Shown: one piece after another, positions 55,771 through 64,000 of the stretch
How the letters are laid out: each line of letters opens with the position of its first letter
Position numbering within the stretch: the stretch's first letter is position 1
Assembly (NCBI RefSeq): GCF_003700275.1
Contig: NZ_RBRE01000033.1
Coordinates: 87,566-151,565 of the forward strand
Direction of reading: 5' to 3'
Length of the DNA: 64,000 nucleotides
DNA from: Pseudomonas cichorii
GTDB taxonomy: Bacteria > Pseudomonadota > Gammaproteobacteria > Pseudomonadales > Pseudomonadaceae
Program-made: the position numbers and the translations under genes
Notes under the pieces: model-generated
Told to the model about the DNA's origin: nothing
Database searches by the model: none
Seen by the model: the letters and a program-made list of their open reading frames with translations, nothing else

Positions 55771-56744
55771 GGAATCAGAATCGTCGATCCCGTGGTGCGC
55801 CGAGCCGACAACTCGGTCTGCGCCTGGGCGGCGTCCTGCAGGGCATATTGCTGGATGTCATTGATCCTGATCTTGCCGCTGGCGAGCATGTCGAACAGGT
55901 CGTCGGCCATGGACTGCAGGTTCTGCGCGTTATTGGCGTAGCTGGCCAGAGTCGGGCGAGTCACGTAAAGCGAACCCTTTTGCGACAGAATCCCCAGATT
56001 CACGCCTGAAACCGGCCCGGATGCATTGCCGAAGCTGACCAGCAGGCCGCGCGGCGCCACACACTCCAGCGAGGTCAGCCAGGTATCCTGGCCAACGCCG
56101 TCGTAGACCACCGGGCACTTCTTGCCGTCGGTCAGTTCCAGCACGCGCCTGGCCACGTCTTCATGGCTGTAGTCGATGGTTTCCCAGGCGCCGAGCGCCT
56201 TGGCGTGCGCCGCCTTTTCCGCTGAACTGACCGTACCGATCAGGTTCGCGCCCAGAGCCTTTGCCCACTGGCAGGCCAGCGAACCGACGCCACCGGCAGC
56301 GGCGTGGAACAGAAAGGTTTCACCGGGTTTGACCATGTAGGTCTGGCGCAGCAGATATTGCACGGTCAGGCCCTTGAGCATGACCGCAGCCGCCTGCTCG
56401 AAGCTGATCGAATCGGGCAGCTTCACCAGATTGGCTTCGGGCAACACATGCAGCTCGCTGTAGCCACCCAGAGGGCCGGTGCCATAGGCCACGCGGTCGC
56501 CGACCTGGAAGCGTGTCACTTCATTGCCGACGGCTTCGACGATGCCCGCACCTTCCGTGCCCAGTCCCGAAGGCAACGAGGGCGCCGGGTAAAGGCCGCT
56601 GCGGTAATAGGTATCGATAAAATTCAGGCCAATCGCCTTGTTGCGAACCACAACTTGCTGCGGGCCGGGCTGAGCCGGCTCGAAGTCGACATATTCAAGA
56701 ACCTCGGGTCCTCCGACGGTACTGAACTGGATACGCTTTGCCAT
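55767..56744 (-). CDS. qor: NADPH:quinone oxidoreductase (zeta-crystallin type)
   Basis: The 325-residue medium-chain reductase has an N-terminal GroES-like fold ([29 protein letters not shown]) and a Rossmann NADPH loop ([20 protein letters not shown]). No zinc ligands are seen, as in the quinone reductase branch. It probably reduces quinones by one electron. It is divergent from hemF. Confidence 0.95.
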   Translation of the reverse strand: MAKRIQFSTVGGPEVLEYVDFEPAQPGPQQVVVRNKAIGLNFIDTYYRSGLYPAPSLPSGLGTEGAGIVEAVGNEVTRFQVGDRVAYGTGPLGGYSELHVLPEANLVKLPDSISFEQAAAVMLKGLTVQYLLRQTYMVKPGETFLFHAAAGGVGSLACQWAKALGANLIGTVSSAEKAAHAKALGAWETIDYSHEDVARRVLELTDGKKCPVVYDGVGQDTWLTSLECVAPRGLLVSFGNASGPVSGVNLGILSQKGSLYVTRPTLASYANNAQNLQSMADDLFDMLASGKIRINDIQQYALQDAAQAQTELSARRTTGSTILIP

Positions 56745-56908
56745 TTGCTCTCTCCATGCTGGTCGAAACGGATCATTAGACAGGCTATCGGACTCCTTCA
56801 GATGATCTTCGTCAACTGCGAAGGCCGGTCGGCCAGTGGTATGCTACGCGCCAATTTGCCTGCGCCCCTTTGCATACGGGGTGCTCAGCCGTTTGAAGTC
56901 AGCCTTAG

Positions 56909-57829
<921 letters not shown>

Positions 57830-57840
57830 ATTCATACACC

Positions 57841-57902
57841 GCCTTCGCGGATAAATCCGCTCCTACAGCGACACAGTGGGAGCGGATTTATCCGCGAAGG
57901 GC
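57841..57902. repeat. REP-like palindromic repeat between hemF and aroE
   Basis: Arms GCCTTCGCGGATAAATCCGC (57841-57860) and GCGGATTTATCCGCGAAGGC (57883-57902) form a long hairpin. It shares the GGAGCGGATT core with the other repeats in this window. It may end hemF transcription, leaving aroE with its own promoter or reading through. Confidence 0.8.
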
Positions 57903-57927
57903 ATCAAACAGATCAACAGGACCCCAA

Positions 57928-58752
57928 ATGGACCAGTACGTCGTATTCGGTAACCCCATCGGCCATAGCAAGTCGCCGTTGATTCACCGTCTGTTCGCAG
58001 CACAAACGCAACAGCAACTGGATTACCGGACTGCACTGGCTCCGCTGGATGACTTCACGGCATTCGCCAAGGACTTTTTCCAGACCGGGCGCGGTGCCAA
58101 TGTCACGGTGCCGTTCAAGGAAGAGGCCTGCCGCCTTGCCGACAGCCTGACCTTGCGCGCCCAGCGCGCAGGTGCCGTGAATACCTTGAGCAAGCTGGCC
58201 GATGGCAGCTTGTTGGGCGACAACACCGACGGTGCCGGGCTGGTTCGCGACCTGACGGTCAATTACGGTTTCAGCCTGCGCGGGCAGCGCATTCTGTTGC
58301 TGGGAGCCGGTGGCGCTGTGCGTGGCGCCCTGGAACCGCTGCTTGAGCAAAAACCTCTGGCATTGGTGATCGCCAACCGTACCGTGGAAAAAGCCGAAAA
58401 CCTGGCCCAGCTGTTTGCTGACCAGGGCCCGGTCTTCGCCAGCGGTTACGACTGGCTGGAAGAACCGGTCGACCTGATCATCAACGCCACTTCCGCGAGT
58501 CTGGCGGGCGAGCTGCCACCGATTGCGCCGAGTCTGATCCAGCCGGGCCATACCTTCTGCTACGACATGATGTACGGCAAGGAGCCGACGGCGTTCTGTC
58601 GCTGGGCGACCGAACACGGCGCGGCCCAAGCGGTGGATGGGCTGGGCATGCTGGTCGAACAGGCTGCCGAGGCTTTCCTGCTGTGGCGCGGCGTACGTCC
58701 GGACTCAGCGCAGGTACTGGCCGAGATGCGGCACCAATTGGCGCAGGGTTAA
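57928..58752 (+). CDS. aroE: Shikimate dehydrogenase
   Basis: The 274-residue NADPH enzyme reduces 3-dehydroshikimate in aromatic amino-acid synthesis. The substrate site has [12 protein letters not shown] and [10 protein letters not shown] with the catalytic Lys. The NADPH loop is [24 protein letters not shown] and the end segment [14 protein letters not shown] are also present. It overlaps the convergent sulP-type gene by 4 bp. Confidence 0.97.
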   Translation: MDQYVVFGNPIGHSKSPLIHRLFAAQTQQQLDYRTALAPLDDFTAFAKDFFQTGRGANVTVPFKEEACRLADSLTLRAQRAGAVNTLSKLADGSLLGDNTDGAGLVRDLTVNYGFSLRGQRILLLGAGGAVRGALEPLLEQKPLALVIANRTVEKAENLAQLFADQGPVFASGYDWLEEPVDLIINATSASLAGELPPIAPSLIQPGHTFCYDMMYGKEPTAFCRWATEHGAAQAVDGLGMLVEQAAEAFLLWRGVRPDSAQVLAEMRHQLAQG

Positions 58753-60317
58753 TCCTCGAACAGAATCGGGCATTTGTCTGGCCCTTCCAGCTTCTGCAAT
58801 TCTTCGACGACCTGCTGGCGGGCGCTGCGCAAAGTCAGCGTCCGCTCCTGTTTGAGCAGGCGCCGCGCTTCCTGGTGAAGCATCTCCACGCCCGAATAGT
58901 CGATGAAGTTGATCTGTTGCGCCTCGATCACCACGCGCTTGCCTTCGGTACGCTGCAAGCGGGTCTGCAAGTAGTGGCTGGCGCCGAAGAAAATCGATCC
59001 GCCCACGCGCATGATCTCTTCATCGCCTTCGCGCCATTGCTGCACCTTGGGTTGAGACGTGCGCTTGAGGTAGAAAAACAGCGACGCCAGAACCCCGGCG
59101 TAGATAGCGGTCTGCAACTCCAGCAACAGGGTTGCGACACAGGTCAGGGCCATCACGAAAAACTCGGAACGACTGACCCTGAACAACGCCGCGATGCCGC
59201 GATGATCCACCAATCCCCAGCAGATCAGCAGAATCGAAGCGGCCATGGCCGGAATCGGAATGTGAGAAATCAGCGATGCCCCTGCCACCGCAAACAACAT
59301 GACCCACAACGCCGAGAAGACGCCCGCCAGCGGAGACCGGGCGCCCGCTTCATAGCTCAAGGCGGCGCGGGTAAAGGAGCCGGCGGACATATAGCCGGAG
59401 AACAGTGAGCCAGCCATATTCGACAGGCCCTGAGCACGCACTTCCTGATTGGCGTTGATCAATTGCTGGGAGCGCGCCGACAGTGAACGGGCAATCGACA
59501 GACTGTTCACCAGACCGAGCATGCCCACCGCCACTGCGGTCGGCAGCAGTTTGAGGATCAACTCCAGATCCAGCGGCAGCGGGCTGAACGGCGGCAGTTG
59601 CCCGACGAAAGCCTTGACCACTTTCACCTGGCCAAACATGCCCGGCCACAGCCAGACCAGCAGGCTGCTGGATACCAGCGTGATCAACAGCGTCGGCCAG
59701 CGTGGCACCAGATACTTGAGCGCAATACCCAGCGCCAGGGTCAGCAGGCCCAGAATCAGCGAAGGTCTGTCGAGTTCGGCGCCGTGTTCGAGTACTGCGG
59801 TCAGGCTGTTGAGGGCGGTGCTCTGGCTGGGCAGGTCGATACCTGCCAGATTGGGTATCTGCCCCAGGGCAATCACGATTGCCGCGCCGAGGGTGAAACC
59901 CAGCACCACGGAATGCGAGACGAAGTTCACCAGTGCACCGAAGCGCATCATGCCGAGCAGCAACTGGAAGGCGCCGGCCATGAACGTCAGCAGCAGAATG
60001 AGCGTGATGTAATCCAGGCTGGCCGGTATGGCCATGGGGCTGATGCTGGCATACAGCACAATGGAAATGGCCGCCGTCGGGCCGCAGATCAGATGCCACG
60101 AAGAGCCCCATAGACAGGCGATCAGCACCGGCACAATGGCCGCGTACAAGCCATATTCGGGAGGAAGACCGGCAATCAGGGCATAAGCGATGGATTGTGG
60201 CAGGGCAAGAACGGCACCGCTCAATCCTACCAGGGCATCACGGCCAACGCTGGCGCGGGTCTGTTTGGGCAGCCAGGTCAGAAAAGGCAGGAATTTGTGA
60301 CGGTTGAGCCAACCCAT
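58749..60317 (-). CDS. SulP-family anion transporter with STAS domain
   Basis: The 522-residue protein has about twelve to fourteen membrane helices with the SulP signature in the first part ([34 protein letters not shown]). A C-terminal STAS domain follows (about 420-515, with [15 protein letters not shown]). SulP proteins move sulfate, bicarbonate or similar anions; the substrate here cannot be told from sequence. It overlaps aroE tail to tail. Confidence 0.93.
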   Translation of the reverse strand: MGWLNRHKFLPFLTWLPKQTRASVGRDALVGLSGAVLALPQSIAYALIAGLPPEYGLYAAIVPVLIACLWGSSWHLICGPTAAISIVLYASISPMAIPASLDYITLILLLTFMAGAFQLLLGMMRFGALVNFVSHSVVLGFTLGAAIVIALGQIPNLAGIDLPSQSTALNSLTAVLEHGAELDRPSLILGLLTLALGIALKYLVPRWPTLLITLVSSSLLVWLWPGMFGQVKVVKAFVGQLPPFSPLPLDLELILKLLPTAVAVGMLGLVNSLSIARSLSARSQQLINANQEVRAQGLSNMAGSLFSGYMSAGSFTRAALSYEAGARSPLAGVFSALWVMLFAVAGASLISHIPIPAMAASILLICWGLVDHRGIAALFRVSRSEFFVMALTCVATLLLELQTAIYAGVLASLFFYLKRTSQPKVQQWREGDEEIMRVGGSIFFGASHYLQTRLQRTEGKRVVIEAQQINFIDYSGVEMLHQEARRLLKQERTLTLRSARQQVVEELQKLEGPDKCPILFED

Positions 60318-60474
60318 GAAGCCCTCGTCGAGTGGTTTTTGTCAGCCAAGGGTACACGGCATGACCGGGCTCATGCATCAGCGCTTTTTGCAGAAACGGA
60401 TAAATACAGCGGGAGACGAGGCATACGGGTTGTGCCCGAATACCTCGTCCTGGAAGGATGTAAGGGTCAGCGGC

Positions 60475-60939
60475 TCAGTACCAGTTGGGGTCTTTGCTCA
60501 ACTGTTCCTTCAGCAATTGCTGCATGCCTTCATCGGGTTTGCCGAGGAAGCGGTAAGTTGCATGGCGGGTTGGCGATTTGTCGGCCGGGAGCCCGGCAGG
60601 CACTTCAACCAGCATCCCGTAGGCATCTTCCTTATCGAGACTGAATGACACGATCAGGCGCTTGCTGCGACAGGTTTCGGCGGTTTCGCACAGAGGACCT
60701 ACGAGGTACGGGTCTCCATCCTCGGTCACAGCGGTCATCTGTTCGGACGTACCTGACAGATTGATGACCCATTCGGGCAACCGTTCCTCTTTCTGGACGA
60801 CTTCCATCCAGGTCTGGCGATACTCGGGCGCCGAACTCAACAGCTCATTGACCCGAGCCTGACCGTCATTGGCTGCGATTGCCATGGCACTGCCGCCCAT
60901 CAACAGGGCGGCAACCAGTGAGTGAAAGGATTTGCCCAT
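60475..60939 (-). CDS. Ivy-like lysozyme inhibitor homologue, altered loop
   Basis: The 154-residue protein has a signal peptide (residues 1-23, ending AMAIAA). The mature part resembles the periplasmic Ivy family: TWMEVVQKEERLPEWV, DPYLVGPLC, LIVSFSLDKEDAYGMLV, and the family end DPNWY. In Ivy the inhibitory loop is CKPHDC. Here it is CETAETC (C84-C90), one residue longer and without the histidine that plugs the lysozyme active site. It may therefore bind another target or have lost activity. The gene starts 3 bp after the DUF1328 gene. Confidence 0.7.
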   Translation of the reverse strand: MGKSFHSLVAALLMGGSAMAIAANDGQARVNELLSSAPEYRQTWMEVVQKEERLPEWVINLSGTSEQMTAVTEDGDPYLVGPLCETAETCRSKRLIVSFSLDKEDAYGMLVEVPAGLPADKSPTRHATYRFLGKPDEGMQQLLKEQLSKDPNWY

Positions 60940-60942
60940 TTC

Positions 60943-61164
<222 letters not shown>

Positions 61165-61446
61165 TCAGAAGATCCATTTTTGCGGCGTTGCTACTTCATC
61201 GGCAGACACCAGGCCGTCGACCGGCTGTGGTCCTTGTCCATTGATCTGAGCGGTGCGCATCAGGCTTTGATAGGACGTGCTGACTTTGACGAGCTGCTGC
61301 TGGGTGTGGGTCGCTTCACGCGATTGTTCCCAACGCTGGAATTGCTGAACGGCAATCAGGGTGACGAGCAGGGCCAGGAGCAGGAAAAGGCCCTGTTGGA
61401 TGTGCAAGGATGAAATACGCAATTGAGCAATGTGCTGACTGTTCAT
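61165..61446 (-). CDS. Small membrane protein of unknown function
   Basis: The 93-residue protein has one N-terminal membrane helix (GLFLLLALLVTLIAVQQF, about 19-36), then a Gln/Thr-rich helical, probably coiled-coil part. The end contains Pro/Val/Asp residues and finishes QKWIF. I know no named family. ACGGAGTTAAAGG stands just upstream of the ATG. It lies 57 bp upstream of the DUF1328 gene in the same direction and is divergent from algB. Confidence 0.65.
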   Translation of the reverse strand: MNSQHIAQLRISSLHIQQGLFLLLALLVTLIAVQQFQRWEQSREATHTQQQLVKVSTSYQSLMRTAQINGQGPQPVDGLVSADEVATPQKWIF

Positions 61447-61868
61447 CCTTTAACTCCGTGTACCTGAATGGCGTCGTGAATATTGATGGCCTTAACGTCA
61501 GGCCTTGGATGAAAGGGATATTGCAGACTGCATGCCATTTTTTGATATTAATAAAAAATCAATAAAATCAATGGCTTGAGATATTCAAAGAAAATTTGCG
61601 ACCAGCAAGCTGCACGATCTCTCCTTTGCGGTCGTGCGTTCTGCACGAACGTTTGTCGGGCGGGTTCGAGGCCCGAGAACCGGGAAATGTGAATTCATGT
61701 CTTCAGGTCGACGGAAACTGGCAACGGATCGCTAGAAAAATCAGCCGGTTAGCTAATGCTCGAACACATAGCTACCATGCATGTCACAGAATCAATCAGA
61801 ATCAACCATGCAACTTGCCCGATGATTCCGACACTAACCAAGATAATTTACTTAGGAGCGTAGGAAAA
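61447..61868. other. Intergenic region upstream of algB
   Basis: These 422 bases contain divergent promoters for the small membrane-protein gene and for algB. An A/T-rich run (about 61538-61575) could be a promoter. Three related arms, GCACGA (61612-61617), TCGTGC (61632-61637) and GCACGA (61643-61648), can form alternative hairpins. No AlgU-type (GAACTT-N16-TCTGA) or clean sigma-54 promoter was found by eye. The open frame running back to 61596 has no start signal and is not counted. Confidence 0.5.
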
Positions 61869-63215
61869 ATGGAGACAGCCACTGAGAATCAGGGCCGTAT
61901 TCTGCTAGTGGACGACGAGTCCGCCATTCTTCGCACGTTCCGGTACTGTCTGGAAGATGAGGGCTACAGTGTTGCCACGGCCAACAGCGCTGCCCAGGCC
62001 GATACCTTGATGCAGCGCCAGGTGTTCGACCTGTGTTTTCTGGACTTGCGTCTGGGCGAAGACAACGGGCTGGATGTGCTGGCGCAGATGCGTATTCAGG
62101 CGCCATGGATGCGCGTGGTGATTGTCACCGCTCACTCGGCAGTCGACACTGCGGTCGACGCCATCCAGGCCGGTGCCGCCGATTACCTGGTCAAACCCTG
62201 CAGCCCGGATCAATTGCGTCTCGCTACCGCAAAACAGCTGGAAGTGCGGCAGTTGTCTGCCCGTCTGGAAGCTCTTGAGGGTGAAGTACGCAAACCCAAG
62301 GATGGCCTGGATTCCCACAGCCCGGCGATGATGGCCATTCTGGAAACGGCGCGACAGGTTGCCGTGACCGACGCCAACATCCTGATTCTGGGCGAGTCGG
62401 GGACTGGTAAAGGTGAACTGGCACGCGCCATTCACGGCTGGAGCAAGCGCGCCAAGAAATCCTGCGTCACCATCAACTGCCCTTCCCTGACGGCCGAGCT
62501 GATGGAGAGTGAACTGTTCGGTCACAGCCGTGGAGCGTTCACCGGGGCCAGCGAAAGTACCTTGGGTCGGGTCAATCAGGCGGATGGCGGCACGCTGTTT
62601 CTTGACGAGATCGGCGACTTTCCCCTCACTTTGCAGCCAAAGTTGCTGCGCTTCATCCAGGACAAGGAATACGAGCGGGTCGGCGACCCGGTCACCCGGC
62701 GTGCCGATGTACGGATTCTGGCGGCCACCAACCTGAATCTGGAAGACATGGTCCGCAGCGGGCGCTTCCGTGAAGACCTGCTGTATCGCCTGAACGTGAT
62801 CACCCTGCACTTGCCGGCCTTGCGTGAGCGCAGCGAAGACATCATGACTCTGGCTGACCGGTTCCTGGCGCGCTTCGTCAAGGATTACGCCCGCCCGGCT
62901 CGCGGTTTCAGTGACGAAGCCCGTGCCGCACTGCTCAACTACCGCTGGCCCGGTAACATTCGCGAATTGCGTAACGTCATCGAGCGCGCCAGCATCATTT
63001 GCCCGCAGGAACGTGTCGAAGTCAGTCACCTGGGCATGGCCGAAGTGCCAACCAACAACGCCCCGCGCGTAGGTGCCGCATTGAGTCTGGACGAACTGGA
63101 GAAGGCCCACATCGGCGCGGTGCTGGCCACCAGCGACACACTCGATCAGGCGGCGAAGACTCTGGGCATCGATTCGTCGACGCTGTATCGCAAACGCAAG
63201 CAGTACAACTTATGA
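61869..63215 (+). CDS. algB: NtrC-family response regulator AlgB
   Basis: The 448-residue activator has a receiver domain with phospho-Asp D59 (FLDLRLGED) and a sigma-54-type AAA+ domain: Walker A GESGTGKG (175-182), the sigma-54-contacting loop HSRGAFTGA (219-227) and FLDEIGDF. A Fis-type C-terminal helix-turn-helix follows (about 410-445). Its length and motifs match AlgB of P. aeruginosa, which controls alginate and other genes and is paired with KinB. Start ATG 61869 (METATENQGRILLVDDE). It is followed by kinB 10 bp later. Confidence 0.96.
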   Translation: METATENQGRILLVDDESAILRTFRYCLEDEGYSVATANSAAQADTLMQRQVFDLCFLDLRLGEDNGLDVLAQMRIQAPWMRVVIVTAHSAVDTAVDAIQAGAADYLVKPCSPDQLRLATAKQLEVRQLSARLEALEGEVRKPKDGLDSHSPAMMAILETARQVAVTDANILILGESGTGKGELARAIHGWSKRAKKSCVTINCPSLTAELMESELFGHSRGAFTGASESTLGRVNQADGGTLFLDEIGDFPLTLQPKLLRFIQDKEYERVGDPVTRRADVRILAATNLNLEDMVRSGRFREDLLYRLNVITLHLPALRERSEDIMTLADRFLARFVKDYARPARGFSDEARAALLNYRWPGNIRELRNVIERASIICPQERVEVSHLGMAEVPTNNAPRVGAALSLDELEKAHIGAVLATSDTLDQAAKTLGIDSSTLYRKRKQYNL

Positions 63216-63225
63216 GTTGTCCTGT

Positions 63226-64000
63226 ATGAAACTGGCAATGAAGCTGCGTACCCGCCTGTTCCTGAGCATCTCGGCACTGATAACCGTGGCGTTGCTTGGA
63301 TTGTTGCTGGGGCTGGTCAGTGTCATGCAAATGGCCAAGAGCCAGGAGTCGCTGGTTCAGAGTAACTTCAGCAACCTTGAGCTGGGTCTGAAGCTGCGGC
63401 AGAACCTCGGCGATCAGTTAGTCATCATGATCGGTCCATCACCCGACAGGCAGGCGCTGGAAGCGTATCAGGAGCAATTCCGCGAGCTGTTGGCCGAGGG
63501 CGTGGAGCGCGATGCACAGAACAAGGTGCAGGATCGTTTTGAAAAGACCCGCCAGTATTACCAGCGCTTCGTCGATGCCTTCCAGCGTTTTCAGGGCAAC
63601 CCGCGCGAATTGCGTGACGACCCGGAACTGAGGGTCAGTTTTGACGCATTGCGCAACGATCTTCTGCAAACACATCGTCAGGCGCTGGAAAACATCAGCA
63701 ATGCCGAGATCTATTCTCGCGAGCGAGCGCTATGGATTGCCGGTCTGCTGGGGCTGGTAGGCATTGCCGTGCTGTGCATCGGTTTCATCACCGCTCATGG
63801 TATCGCCCAACGTTTTGGCGGCCCTATCGAGGCACTGGCCAAGGCGGCCGATCATATCGGCCAGGGCAATTATGAAGTGACGCTGCCCATTTCCTCGGCG
63901 CTCGAAATGAACCTGCTGACCCGGCGCTTCGGCATTATGGCCGAGGCCTTGCGTCAGCATCAGGCCACCAATGTCGATGAGTTGCTGGCCGGCCAGCAAC
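63226..64000 (+). CDS. kinB: Sensor histidine kinase KinB (5' part)
   Basis: The gene runs out of the window. The visible 258 residues begin MKLAMKLRTRLFLSISALIT with a first membrane helix. A helical periplasmic domain of about 130 residues follows (about 40-165), then a second helix (WIAGLLGLVGIAVLCIGFIT) and a HAMP domain (RFGGPIEALAKAADHIGQGNYE). The layout and sequence match KinB, the partner of AlgB. An alternative start ATG lies at 63238; neither has a strong ribosome-binding site. The kinase core is not seen. Confidence 0.93.
   Translation, partial: MKLAMKLRTRLFLSISALITVALLGLLLGLVSVMQMAKSQESLVQSNFSNLELGLKLRQNLGDQLVIMIGPSPDRQALEAYQEQFRELLAEGVERDAQNKVQDRFEKTRQYYQRFVDAFQRFQGNPRELRDDPELRVSFDALRNDLLQTHRQALENISNAEIYSRERALWIAGLLGLVGIAVLCIGFITAHGIAQRFGGPIEALAKAADHIGQGNYEVTLPISSALEMNLLTRRFGIMAEALRQHQATNVDELLAGQQ

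Noticed and set aside
61715..61732. Sigma-54-like sequence CTGGCAACGGATCGCT upstream of algB
   Set aside because: The spacing between the GG and GC elements is one base short of the -24/-12 consensus.
61596..61868. N-terminal extension of algB by 91 codons
   Set aside because: The receiver domain starts right after METATENQGR at 61869, and the upstream codons resemble untranslated leader sequence.

Overview
The window is the replication-origin region of a Pseudomonas chromosome. The order rpmH, oriC, dnaA, dnaN, recF, gyrB, the F1Fo ATP synthase operon, the mnmG-rsmG-parA-parB cluster, the algB-kinB alginate pair and the protein sequences themselves all fit this genus. REP-like hairpins and the gene neighbourhood suggest the fluorescent or P. 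syringae side of the genus, but the species is an inference. Most of the window is conserved core genome. Genes left of oriC are almost all on the minus strand and dnaA-gyrB are on the plus strand, so most are transcribed away from the origin.

Left arm (1-32.8 kb): the 3' end of a periplasmic glucan gene (opgD-like); an O-antigen-ligase/polymerase-like membrane protein followed by a secreted clan-A glycoside hydrolase; a compact four-gene operon on the minus strand (fused double permease, NitT/TauT-type ATPase with an extra C-terminal domain, histidine kinase, FixJ-type regulator); a chemoreceptor; a diguanylate cyclase; glmS-glmR-glmU for UDP-GlcNAc; atpIBEFHAGDC; mnmG-rsmG-parA-parB; mnmE; and rpmH-rnpA-yidD-yidC.

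Origin (32.85-33.43 kb): five perfect DnaA boxes and AT-rich stretches lie between rpmH and dnaA. A second non-coding stretch between mnmG and mnmE (28.33-28.92 kb) also carries DnaA boxes. Two parS sites for ParB lie inside recF. Perfect DnaA 9-mers are heavily over-represented over the whole window: at least 31 by eye, against about 0.5 expected by chance.

Right arm (33.4-64 kb): dnaA-dnaN-recF-gyrB; a short accessory island (39.8-42.3 kb) with a truncated small membrane-protein gene, a decayed IS66-family element and a P-loop kinase-like gene; then glyQ-glyS-gmhB-plsC, tag, an lpxL-like acyltransferase, def-fmt-rsmB-trkA, a LysM protein, dprA-tsaC, qor, hemF, aroE, a SulP transporter, an Ivy-like lysozyme inhibitor with a DUF1328 protein, algB and the start of kinB.

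I see no CRISPR array, tRNA or rRNA gene, prophage or defence island. The less ordinary items are the DnaA-box density, the second origin-like region, the transporter/two-component operon without a binding protein, and the accessory insertion after gyrB.
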